Of a stretch of 54,846 bases of DNA, positions 16,610-24,614 are shown one piece after another. This DNA comes from an uncultured Sutterella sp. (lineage in GTDB: Bacteria; Pseudomonadota; Gammaproteobacteria; Burkholderiales; Burkholderiaceae_F). The position numbers and the translations under genes were made by a program. Location of the stretch: assembly GCA_905202595.1 (NCBI GenBank), contig CAJKSP010000012.1, positions 1-54,846 of the forward strand. Direction: 5' to 3'. Under the pieces are notes generated by a model. That model was not told the DNA's origin, did no database searches, and saw only the letters and a program-made list of their open reading frames with translations. Numbering within the stretch: the stretch's first letter is position 1; each line of letters begins with the position of its first letter.

Positions 16610-17611
16610 CTATTTCATCTTCGGCAGGAGCCCGACGCCGTCGTCGCCCTTTTCCGGCGCAGCCGGCATGCCGCCGCCGAGACGGATCATCTTCTCGGCC
16701 GACGTTTCAGGCTTCGGCGGAATCGGATCCTTCGGCACTTCCTTCAGGTTCCCCATATGAAGGACCATCTCAAGCTGCTGCTGGAGCGCGTCATGCACCT
16801 CATTGCCGGAGGGAATCTGCTGCAGCAAGCGGTTGAAGTAGATGGCCGACTTTTCGTACTTGCCATTATTGAAGGCCACCGCTGCGCCGATCATCAGACC
16901 CTTCTGATGGTACGGATCGAGCTCGATGCACTTTTCGGCATACTTCTCGATCTCGGGCGAGAGCGCGCCCTGCCCGAGCGCGATGAGCACGTCGGCGAGC
17001 TCCGCGTAGGCATTGGCGTTCTTCGGATCGAGGCGCACGATGTTTTCATAGGCGAGGCGCGCCTGCTCGAGATTGCCCGTCTCGTTGTACTGATCCGCAA
17101 GAATCTCCCAGGCTTCAAGGTTGTCCTTGTTCTTCTTCACGGACTCTTCGAGGGTTGCAACGGTCTCAGCCATGTTGGTCTGCGCCTTCGCCTGGAGCGC
17201 GGTGAGCCTCACCTGCTCCACAGCCTTTTCATCAAGAGACGAAAAGTCGCCGTAGTACATGTAGAGGCCGATCGAGCTCGCCGGGATCACAATGCAGAGC
17301 GCCAGAATCGTTGCCGCGGGCAGCGACTTCGACTGCTTGCGCTGCGTTGCCGTTTCCGGTTTCGTTTCATCAATGACGCGAAGCGCAAGCTCGTTCTCGC
17401 GGTCCGCAAAATCTGCATCGGAGAGCTTGCCGGCCGCATGCAGCGTCTTGGCGCGCTGGTATTCGTAGCAGAGGCCTGCCACGTTCTCTTCGGTCCGCGC
17501 CCACTCTCGCTTCGGATCCGATCGCCCGGCAAGAAGCCGCCAGGCAAAGAGCCCCAAAGCGCCGCAAAGAAGCGCGAGCCCGATGAGGCAGAAGATGATT
17601 TCATATTTCAT
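16610..17611 (-). CDS. ccmI: Cytochrome c biogenesis protein CcmI (CycH), TPR apocytochrome chaperone
   Basis: A 333-residue protein with the CcmI layout: a first membrane helix at about residues 5-27, a cytoplasmic segment (about 30-90) with REWARTEENVAGLCYEYQR, and a second helix near 97-115. A periplasmic TPR domain follows from about 140 to 290 (NLEAWEILADQYNETGNLEQARLAYENIVRLDP and later repeats). CcmI binds the C-terminal helix of apocytochrome c and hands it to the CcmF/CcmH lyase. The start has GAGGAGAGCAAGAA before the ATG. It lies 14 bases after ccmH in the same operon and is followed by the operon terminator. The C-terminus is short and proline-rich, without a second TPR array. Confidence 0.9.
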   Translation of the reverse strand: MKYEIIFCLIGLALLCGALGLFAWRLLAGRSDPKREWARTEENVAGLCYEYQRAKTLHAAGKLSDADFADRENELALRVIDETKPETATQRKQSKSLPAATILALCIVIPASSIGLYMYYGDFSSLDEKAVEQVRLTALQAKAQTNMAETVATLEESVKKNKDNLEAWEILADQYNETGNLEQARLAYENIVRLDPKNANAYAELADVLIALGQGALSPEIEKYAEKCIELDPYHQKGLMIGAAVAFNNGKYEKSAIYFNRLLQQIPSGNEVHDALQQQLEMVLHMGNLKEVPKDPIPPKPETSAEKMIRLGGGMPAAPEKGDDGVGLLPKMK

Positions 17612-17625
17612 TTCTTGCTCTCCTC

Positions 17626-18312
17626 TCAGGCCGGCTTCGCACTGCTTGCCGGCACAAACTCGCCTTCTTTGAAAACGAGCTCGCCGCGAAGAATCTTCTT
17701 AGCGCGCTCGACGTCTTCTGGCGTCGCCGAGCCTCGATTGGCCGCCTTCGCCTGCCGCTTGGCGCCCGCCATGCGGATCATCGCCCAAAGGGCAAGCAGG
17801 AAGAAGACAATCGGTCCGAGCCAAAGGAGATACGTCTTCGCCTTGAAGGGCGGCTTGAAGAGCACATAGTCGCCGTAGCGGTCAACCATGAAGTCGATGA
17901 TCTCCTCGTCGCTCTTGCCTGCCTTGACCTGCTTGGCCACTTCCCGGCGCAGATCAAGCGCGAGCTCGACATTGGATTCGGCAATGCTTTCATTCGAACA
18001 GACGAGGCAGCGCAGCTGCGTGCTGATTTCGTAGACGCGCGGATTTGTCTTCGGGTCGAATTCGGCCGGCGCCGCCTGATTCGGCTTGAGCTTCTCAAGG
18101 TCCGACATGCCGAAGGCTGCAGCGTCGTTCTGCGGTGCATTGTCCATAAACGCAGAGGCTGCCTGGGCTTTATCCGTTTTGGCGACCGGCGCATATTGCA
18201 CAGGCGCCTTCTCTTCGGTAGCCGCACCGGCATCAGACGCCGCAGCGAAAGCCGGCGCAGCCAGCGCAGCCGCTGCCGCAAACGCGGCGAGCTTCAACTT
18301 GAGCGCTTTCAT
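17626..18312 (-). CDS. ccmH: Cytochrome c biogenesis protein CcmH (thiol-redox subunit)
   Basis: CcmH keeps the CxxCH thiols of apocytochrome c reduced for haem attachment and works with CcmF and CcmI in the periplasm. The core motif LRCLVCSNESIAES (classically LRCPVCQNQSIAES) is present, with both cysteines. It is followed by ELALDLRREV, FMVDRYGDYVLFKPPF and a membrane helix (LLWLGPIVFFLLALWAMI). The protein is 228 residues. A signal peptide (about 1-23) is followed by an unusual Ala-rich linker of some 60 residues before the CcmH domain. The start overlaps the ccmF stop by four bases (ATGA), with GGGAGG just upstream, which shows translational coupling. No thioredoxin domain replaces the missing CcmG. 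Confidence 0.92.
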   Translation of the reverse strand: MKALKLKLAAFAAAAALAAPAFAAASDAGAATEEKAPVQYAPVAKTDKAQAASAFMDNAPQNDAAAFGMSDLEKLKPNQAAPAEFDPKTNPRVYEISTQLRCLVCSNESIAESNVELALDLRREVAKQVKAGKSDEEIIDFMVDRYGDYVLFKPPFKAKTYLLWLGPIVFFLLALWAMIRMAGAKRQAKAANRGSATPEDVERAKKILRGELVFKEGEFVPASSAKPA

Positions 18313-20258
18313 CGAAGATCCTCCCTCTGCGGGCGAACGCGGCGGCTGAACATGGCAAAGAGGCCGCCTGCCGCCATGAGGAGCGTGCCGATCCAGATGT
18401 AGAGAACAAACGGCTTGACGTAGGCTCGGATCACCCAGCCGTTGCCGTCCGAGGTAGGCGTCGCCATGGACACGTACACGTCTTCAAAGGCGCGGTGATA
18501 GATCGCCGCTTCCGTCATCGACATGTTCTGCACGCTGTCGTAGTTGCGCTTCTCGGGCGAAAGCTCTGCAATTTCGCTGCCTTCGGCGTCAAGAATTGAA
18601 ATCGAGCCCTTGGCGCCCGTGTAGTTCGGACCGCGGTATTCGGCCCAGCCGTTGTAGCGGAAGGTCACGTCGCGAATCGTCACCTCATCCTTCGGATACA
18701 TCGTCATATTGCGCTCAACGGCATATTCCGACACGGCAACGGCGCCGAAGATCGTGAGCGCCAAGCCGATGTGCGCGAGGTGCATTCCCCACCAGGGAAG
18801 CGTCTGCCCGAAGACGCTGCGCTTCTGAGCGCGCGCGGTTCGCGCATAGCGGATCCAGTCCATCACTGCCCCGGCAATGAGCCAGACCGAAAGGAAGGCG
18901 CCTACGGCCATCACCCAGTCGAACCCGCCCATAGCGGACGGCACAATGAAGGCGGCAGCCAGAGCCAGGATGAAAGCCGGAGAAAGCATCTTTGCGAGCT
19001 TCGTTGCATCCTGCTTCTTCCAGGCGCAGACAGCGCCCGGCGCGACGAGAAGCGCCAGCGGAACCATGACGGAACCGAAGACGGAATCGAAGTACGGCGC
19101 GCCGACCGTGATCTTGCCGCCGCCCACGGCGTCAAGAAACAGCGGATAGAGCGTGCCGAGGAACACCGTCCCCATGCCGACGACCAGAAGCAGATTGTTG
19201 GCCATCAGAAGCGACTCGCGGGAAAGCCACGAAAACGTTCCCGCGGTGCCCACGGACGATCCCTTCCAGGCAAAGAGCAGGAACGAGACGCCGATCACGA
19301 TGCAGAGGAAGATGAGGATGAACATGCCGCGCGTCGGATCGGAAGCGAAGGCATGGATCGAAGTGAGCACGCCCGAGCGCACGAGGAAGGTGCCGAGCAG
19401 CGACAGCGAGAAGGTGAGAATCGCAAGGAAGACGGTCCAGATCTTGAAGACGCCGCGCTTCTCCGTCACGGCCAGAGAATGCATGAGCGCCGTGCCCGTG
19501 AGCCAGGGCATGAAGGAAGAGTTTTCCACCGGGTCCCAGGCCCACCAGCCGCCCCAGCCGAGCTCGTAGTAGCTCCAATAGGAGCCGAGCGAGATGCCAA
19601 GCGTGAGCAGAATCCACGAAGCCGTCGTCCAGGGACGCATCCAGCGCGCCCAGGCCACGTCGAGTCGCCCGCCCATCAGCGCTGCAACGGCAAAAGCAAA
19701 GGGAACGGCAAAGCCGACGTAGCCGAGATAGAGAAGCGGCGGATGGAAGATCATCCCCGGGTCCTGCAGCAGCGGATTGAGGTCCGCGCCGTACATGGCC
19801 GGCGGGAAGAGCCGCAGGAACGGATTCGACGTGCAGAGAATGAAGAGAAAGAAGCCGAAGGCGACAAGCGACAGCGTGCCGAGAATGCGGGCCAGCACTT
19901 TTTCTGGAAGCCGGCGCGCAGAAACGGCGACGGCGAAAATCCACCAGCAGAGCGTCGACACCCAGAAGAGGATGGAGCCCTCGTGCGAGCCCCAAACAGC
20001 AGCAAGCTTGTAGTACCAGGGGAGCGCCTCATTCGAATTGCGCGCCACATTGAGGATGGAGAAGTCGCTCGTGACGAAGCCGTAGGCCAGCGCGCCGATG
20101 GCGATCGTCGCCGTTACAGCAAGGCCGACAGCCGCTGCCGTGCCCGTACGCATCCAGCTTCGGATGTCGAACGCAGCGCCTAACAGCGGCAGCACGCCGC
20201 CCACAGCGGCAATGACGAGCGAGAGGATGAGAGCAAATTGCCCAATCTCAGCAGTCAC
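18309..20258 (-). CDS. ccmF: Cytochrome c haem lyase subunit CcmF
   Basis: A 649-residue polytopic membrane protein, full length for CcmF, which accepts haem from CcmE and joins it to apocytochrome c in the periplasm. The tryptophan-rich WWD haem-handling motif is present (GWGGWWAWDPVENSSFMPWL), as are AAVWGSHEGSILFW and PPLLYLGYVGFAVPFAFA from the conserved core. The C-terminal periplasmic segment (RNMTMYPKDEVTIRDVTFRYNG) also fits. The start codon is GTG with an AGGGA site. It is the first gene of the operon: no ccmABCDE lies upstream, since the preceding unit is a foldase gene with its own terminator. ccmG, usually found between ccmF and ccmH, is absent. Confidence 0.96.
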   Translation of the reverse strand: MTAEIGQFALILSLVIAAVGGVLPLLGAAFDIRSWMRTGTAAAVGLAVTATIAIGALAYGFVTSDFSILNVARNSNEALPWYYKLAAVWGSHEGSILFWVSTLCWWIFAVAVSARRLPEKVLARILGTLSLVAFGFFLFILCTSNPFLRLFPPAMYGADLNPLLQDPGMIFHPPLLYLGYVGFAVPFAFAVAALMGGRLDVAWARWMRPWTTASWILLTLGISLGSYWSYYELGWGGWWAWDPVENSSFMPWLTGTALMHSLAVTEKRGVFKIWTVFLAILTFSLSLLGTFLVRSGVLTSIHAFASDPTRGMFILIFLCIVIGVSFLLFAWKGSSVGTAGTFSWLSRESLLMANNLLLVVGMGTVFLGTLYPLFLDAVGGGKITVGAPYFDSVFGSVMVPLALLVAPGAVCAWKKQDATKLAKMLSPAFILALAAAFIVPSAMGGFDWVMAVGAFLSVWLIAGAVMDWIRYARTARAQKRSVFGQTLPWWGMHLAHIGLALTIFGAVAVSEYAVERNMTMYPKDEVTIRDVTFRYNGWAEYRGPNYTGAKGSISILDAEGSEIAELSPEKRNYDSVQNMSMTEAAIYHRAFEDVYVSMATPTSDGNGWVIRAYVKPFVLYIWIGTLLMAAGGLFAMFSRRVRPQREDLR

Positions 20259-20336
20259 AGGTGGGTCCCTTTTTGAGGATGGATGGCGGAAGGCGTGCGC
20301 TCCGCATGAAGACAGAGCGCCGCCTCAGCGCAGAAC

Positions 20337-20373
20337 AAAAAAGCGCCGCCCGGGGATAAGTCCGGTGCGGCGC
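20337..20373 (-). terminator. Rho-independent terminator of the foldase gene
   Basis: GCGCCGC (20343-20349) pairs with GCGGCGC (20367-20373), with a CCGG/CCGG extension in the loop. On the minus strand it is followed by six T (20342-20337). It separates the PpiC-like gene from ccmF. Confidence 0.88.
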
Positions 20374-20477
20374 CCTTCCATAGCCTGAGGCTCATGCCGG
20401 CCATTGCAGAAGCCGCGCCGGGCGCAGGGCTTCAAAGACAGGCCGGACGCCGGCGCTCAAGCAAAGACGCAGCCAGA

Positions 20478-21290
20478 TTACTTCTTGGCCGGATCTTCGA
20501 TGTTGGCGCGCAGAACCTGATCGTGAATGAAGGCATTGACCTTGCGCTGCATCATGATGTGGCGCAACTCTTCCTTGCGCTCTTCGAACTTCGGGAAGAG
20601 CTGAGCGGCGCGGACGTCTTCAACCTTGAGGACATGCCAGCCGGCAGGAGACTGCACAGGCTTCGGGTCGACCTTGCCCTTTTCGGTGGCGAGGATCGCT
20701 TCCTGGAGGCCGCCCGTATAAACCGAAGCGGACTGCCAGTCGAGAATGCCGCCGACAGACTTGGACTGCTCGTCGAGCGACTTTTCAGCCGCGAGCTTGG
20801 CAAAGGAAGCGCCGCCATTGATCTGCTTGATGAGATCCTCGGCTTCCTTCTGCGTCTTCACGAGAATATGGCGGATCTTGTATTCGTTCTTGCCCCAGCG
20901 GTCAGCTTCCTTCTGGTACTCCGCCTTGAGCTCGTCATCCTTCACAGGATTGGCCTTGAGGTAGTCGTTGACGGCATGCTTCATCAGGATCATGTCCGTC
21001 ATCGTGGCGATCTCCTGCTTGACGGCGTCGCTCTTGTCGATGCCCTTGTCGCGGGCGTACTTGCCCATGACCTTGTACTCGATCACCATCTGCTTCACCT
21101 GGTTTTCGAACGAGGGGTCGGCGACCATCATGCTCGCATTCGGATTGTTGGCGAGCGCTTCAGCGGCAACCGATTCCTGCTGAGCCTTGGTGACGACTTC
21201 GCCGTTGACCTTGAAGTCGGAGAACGCAGCCATGGCGGAGCCGGCAGCCATAGAAAGCGCGATGACAGCGGCAATCGTAGTCTTCTTCAT
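20478..21290 (-). CDS. Periplasmic PpiC/parvulin-type peptidyl-prolyl isomerase
   Basis: A 270-residue secreted foldase. The signal peptide MKKTTIAAVIALSMAAGSAMA is followed by a helical SurA/PrsA-like N-domain. A parvulin domain at about residues 140-235 shows YKIRHILVKTQKEAEDLI, ASFAKLAAEKSLDEQSKSVGG and SPAGWHVLKVEDVR. It would speed cis-trans proline isomerisation or chaperone outer-membrane and periplasmic proteins. It is expressed alone: a divergent 564-base region lies upstream and a terminator downstream. Length and domain order resemble small PrsA/PpiC lipoproteins, but there is no lipobox cysteine, so it is soluble in the periplasm. Confidence 0.93.
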   Translation of the reverse strand: MKKTTIAAVIALSMAAGSAMAAFSDFKVNGEVVTKAQQESVAAEALANNPNASMMVADPSFENQVKQMVIEYKVMGKYARDKGIDKSDAVKQEIATMTDMILMKHAVNDYLKANPVKDDELKAEYQKEADRWGKNEYKIRHILVKTQKEAEDLIKQINGGASFAKLAAEKSLDEQSKSVGGILDWQSASVYTGGLQEAILATEKGKVDPKPVQSPAGWHVLKVEDVRAAQLFPKFEERKEELRHIMMQRKVNAFIHDQVLRANIEDPAKK

Positions 21291-21854
21291 TTTTGTTTCG
21301 ATCCTTTGGAAATCTTCGCTGAGTCTCGACCCGGGCCTCTTTGCTCGAGCGCTTCACATGAACGCTGCGAGCCTCCTTTGACTACAGCCCGGATCAGCTT
21401 GCCGAACTTTTATACGCGCGCAATATTTCGTGAACCTTACCGCGAAGGCGCTTTCGGGCTTTCCCGAGATGGGCCGACTCGTGCATGCGCCATTTGCCAT
21501 TCCAAGCGGCAGAGTCCTTCGGGAGTCCAGCCGAAGCCCGTCCAAACCTTAAAGCCGTTGCAGGCTTGACCCCTGTCAAAAATCTCTCTGATCCTCTCCG
21601 CATTCGTTCGGCTGAACATGGCGAAATGAAGCGCTCTGAACGAGAATAATTCCCTTTTCAGGAAGACCCCAGCCCGCCCCGCTTTCGAGGGCCGAACGCC
21701 TGCGGCCTTCCTCACCGACAGAATTTCGTCCTCCGGCCGCTCGCAGCAAGCGCTTCAATGCGCCGAGGCTATTCCCCGCCGCGAGCTCCAGGCTGCAGGA
21801 TGGCGGACTGCGCCTTGTGGACAAGACGCACTCCGAGCGCATTGGAGGCCCCTG
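21291..21854. other. Divergent intergenic region between foldase gene and feoA
   Basis: These 564 bases contain no gene I can support. A Fur-box-like element, GAGAAT-a-ATTCCC, lies at 21642-21654 (9 of 12 half-site bases match GATAAT-n-ATTATC), about 200 bases before feoA, where iron control would be expected. A minus-strand reading at 21437-21715 has an interior segment (FKVWTGFGW) that looks protein-like, but it has no ribosome site and no known family. Confidence 0.4.
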
Positions 21855-22097
21855 ATGGAGCTCAAGGACATTCCGGTGGGCGGCAAAGGCCGCATCATCG
21901 GCTACAAGAAGGGCGAGCGCGAGTACCGCCGCCGTCTTCTGATGCTCGGCGTGACGCCGGGCGTGGAATTCGAAGTCGTGCGCATTGCGCCGCTCGGCGA
22001 CCCCATTGAGATTCGCGTGCGCGGCAGCTGCATCAGCGTGCGCCGCGACGAAGCGCAGCAGATTGAAATCGCCGATCCTGTCGAGTGCTCGCACTGA
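21855..22097 (+). CDS. feoA: Ferrous iron transport protein FeoA
   Basis: An 80-residue SH3-like cytosolic protein that assists FeoB. It starts MELKDIPVGGKGRIIGYKKG and has the family core RRRLLMLGVTPGVEFEVVRIAPLGDPIEIRVRGSCISVRR, split here only by normal loops. Length is typical. It lies 53 bases before feoB on the same strand, so the pair is a feoAB operon; no feoC follows. Iron repression through a Fur-like site upstream is plausible but weakly supported. Confidence 0.95.
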   Translation: MELKDIPVGGKGRIIGYKKGEREYRRRLLMLGVTPGVEFEVVRIAPLGDPIEIRVRGSCISVRRDEAQQIEIADPVECSH

Positions 22098-22150
22098 CGC
22101 GTTTGCGGCCACATTTCCCCTATTCATCTTCTGCCAGGAATTTCTCAGCC

Positions 22151-24514
22151 ATGCTTTCGAACAAAGCCTCCCAGCCCGCGGCCGATGCCGGCCGCAGGAG
22201 GCGGATCATCTGCTGCGTCGGCAACCCAAACTGCGGCAAGACGACACTTTTCAACGAACTCACCGGCTCGCATCAGGAAGTCGGCAACTGGGCCGGCGTC
22301 ACGGTCGACAAGAAGACCGGCCGCTTCCAGCACAAAGGCGTCTCCATTGAGCTCGTCGATCTTCCGGGCATCTACTCGATCACGCCGTCAGCCGCCTCAG
22401 GCGACGACGAGCGCGTGTCGCGCGACTACATTCTTTCTGGCGAAGCTGAAGCGGTTCTCAACATCGTCGACGCTTCGAACCTCGAGCGCAATCTCTTCCT
22501 GACGGCGCAGCTGATTGAAATGCGCGTGCCGATGCTTGTCGTCGTCAACATGCTCGACATCGCGAAGCAGCATCGCATCGAAGTCGACCTTCCTGCGCTC
22601 TCGAAGGCGCTCGGCTGTCCGGTCGTCGGCCTCGTCGCCTCGAAATCTGCCGGCATCTCGGCACTTAAGGACGCCATCCTCGAATTCATCGACCATCCGA
22701 CCGTCCCGCCGATGCAGGTGAAGTTCGACGGCAAGATCGAGGCGGAGATGACGCGCATTGCTGAGGAGCTCGCTGAAGCAGGCGTTGACCGTCAGCAGTG
22801 GTTTGCAGGCCAGATTCTGGAAAATGCTTCTGGCCTTGATGCGCTCTGCCCGCAGATCGACCTCGAGCGCTTCCGACGCGAAGTCAACGAATTCGATGAA
22901 AAGGAATTCGACGGCAATCTGGACGTGGCGCTGGCCACCTGCCGCTACGACTTCGTCGACAAGATCGCCGCGCAGTCGGTGAAGCTGCCGGAAAACGCCG
23001 ACGCTTCGCTCTCGGAAAAAATCGACCGCATCGTCCTCAACCGCTGGCTCGGCGTGCCGATCTTCCTTCTCATCATGTACGTGATGTTCCTCTTTACGCA
23101 GAATGCAGGGTCGGCCTTCATCGACTTCTTCGACATTCTCGTGGGCGGCATTACGGTGACGGGCTTCGGCGAGCTCCTCTCCTGGATCGGCGTGCCGGAC
23201 TTCGTGAGGGTGCTCCTGGCAAACGGCATGGGCGGCGGCATCCAGACGGTGTCGACCTTCATTCCGGTGGTCTTCTTCCTCTATCTCTTCCTTGCCGTAC
23301 TTGAAGACTCGGGCTACATGGCCCGCGCCGCGTTCGTAATGGACCGCTTCATGCGGACGATGGGACTGCCGGGCAAAGCCTTTGTCCCGCTCATCGTCGG
23401 CTTTGGCTGCAACGTGCCGGCGATTATGGCTGCGCGCACGATGGACCGCGTCTCCGACCGCATCATCACGGCGCTCATGACGCCCTTTATGAGCTGCGGC
23501 GCCCGCCTTCCGGTCTATGTGCTTTTTGCCGCAGCCTTTTTCCCGCAGACGGGCCAGAACCTCGTCTTCTGCCTCTACGTCATCGGCATTGCGGCAGCCG
23601 TCCTGACCGGCTTTCTTCTGAAGCATCGGGCGCTTCCGGGCAGCGCCGTTCCGTTCGTGATGGAAATCCCGCCCTATCACATTCCGACAATCAAGGGCGT
23701 CTTCAAGCGGACCTGGGAGCGCGTGACGAGCTTTACGCTTCGCGCGGGCGAAACGATCGTCATCGTCTCGGCCTGCCTGACGTTCTTCAATTCGCTCGGT
23801 ACGGACGGCACGTTCGGCAACGAGAACACCGAGAAGTCCGTCCTCTCGGCCGTGGGCCGCACGATCGTTCCGGTGTTCGAGCCGATGGGCATCTCGTCGG
23901 AAAACTGGCCGGCTGCCGTCGGCATCTTCTCCGGCGTCTTCGCTAAGGAAGCTGTGGTAGGCACGCTCAACAGCCTCTACGCCTCCAATGACGCGACGGA
24001 AAAGACGGAGAATGGCGGCGAGCCGGAGAAATTCTCGCTGCCCAATCTCGTGACGAGCGCCTTCAGCGCCACTTGGTCCAACATCAAGAACCTTGGCAGC
24101 TCGCTCGCCGATCCGCTCGGACTAGGCCGCAGCAGCATCGCCGACGCCGCCGAGGGCGAGGATGCCGGCACGCTTGCCGCGCTTCGCTCGCGCTTTGAGA
24201 CGAGCTCGAGCGCGTTCGCTTATCTGCTGCTTATTCTGCTTTACATGCCCTGCGTGGCGTCCCTCGCGGTGATCCGCCGAGAAACGTCAACTGCCTGGAT
24301 GGCGCTTGCCGCCGGCTGGTCCTTTGCGCTCGGCTATTCAGTCGCGTCGATCTTCTACCGGGTCGTGAACTTCGCGGCCAATCCGCTTTACGCCGTCTGC
24401 ACGATTGTCGGCTGCGCAGCGGTGCTGATCGGCATGTACGCCTGGATGGGCCGCTTTGCGAAGCAGGATGCCGGAAACGGACGCCGCGTGATTCCGATTC
24501 GGTCTGTGCGGTAA
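22151..24514 (+). CDS. feoB: Ferrous iron transporter FeoB
   Basis: A 787-residue inner-membrane Fe(II) permease. The N-terminal G-protein domain carries G1 GNPNCGKT at residues 24-31, switch segment NWAGVTVDKKTG, G3 DLPG at 70-73 and G4 NMLD at 133-136. The membrane region opens near LNRWLGVPIFLLIMYVMFLF and contains the two Gate motifs, including KAFVPLIVGFGCNVPAIMAARTM. The second lies in the GVFAKEAVVGTL region. The start was placed at the ATG before LSNKASQP, since upstream codons lie over the feoA end without a ribosome site. A hairpin terminator follows. Iron uptake under anoxic gut-like conditions fits the family. Confidence 0.97.
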   Translation: MLSNKASQPAADAGRRRRIICCVGNPNCGKTTLFNELTGSHQEVGNWAGVTVDKKTGRFQHKGVSIELVDLPGIYSITPSAASGDDERVSRDYILSGEAEAVLNIVDASNLERNLFLTAQLIEMRVPMLVVVNMLDIAKQHRIEVDLPALSKALGCPVVGLVASKSAGISALKDAILEFIDHPTVPPMQVKFDGKIEAEMTRIAEELAEAGVDRQQWFAGQILENASGLDALCPQIDLERFRREVNEFDEKEFDGNLDVALATCRYDFVDKIAAQSVKLPENADASLSEKIDRIVLNRWLGVPIFLLIMYVMFLFTQNAGSAFIDFFDILVGGITVTGFGELLSWIGVPDFVRVLLANGMGGGIQTVSTFIPVVFFLYLFLAVLEDSGYMARAAFVMDRFMRTMGLPGKAFVPLIVGFGCNVPAIMAARTMDRVSDRIITALMTPFMSCGARLPVYVLFAAAFFPQTGQNLVFCLYVIGIAAAVLTGFLLKHRALPGSAVPFVMEIPPYHIPTIKGVFKRTWERVTSFTLRAGETIVIVSACLTFFNSLGTDGTFGNENTEKSVLSAVGRTIVPVFEPMGISSENWPAAVGIFSGVFAKEAVVGTLNSLYASNDATEKTENGGEPEKFSLPNLVTSAFSATWSNIKNLGSSLADPLGLGRSSIADAAEGEDAGTLAALRSRFETSSSAFAYLLLILLYMPCVASLAVIRRETSTAWMALAAGWSFALGYSVASIFYRVVNFAANPLYAVCTIVGCAAVLIGMYAWMGRFAKQDAGNGRRVIPIRSVR

Positions 24515-24549
24515 TGCTGACAGAACCGGCTCGTTGATGTCATTAAAGC

Positions 24550-24586
24550 GAGGCCCGGAAGCCGCACAGGCTTTCGGGCCTCTCTT
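24550..24586. terminator. Terminator between feoB and the convergent amidohydrolase
   Basis: GAGGCCCG (24550-24557) pairs with CGGGCCTC (24575-24582), with AAGCC/GGCTT continuing the stem inside. It is followed by TCTT on the plus strand. The weak T-tract lowers confidence slightly. Confidence 0.75.
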
Positions 24587-24614
24587 CGTTCGGCGCAGCG
24601 GCACGCCGGATGTG

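Noticed and set aside
14937..16760. A long plus-strand frame opposite carA
   Set aside because: Antisense shadow of carA and of the promoter region, with no domain.
21437..21715. A 92-codon minus-strand frame between the foldase gene and feoA
   Set aside because: It has a protein-like stretch (FKVWTGFGW) but no ribosome site, no family match I know and no partner; I left it unannotated.
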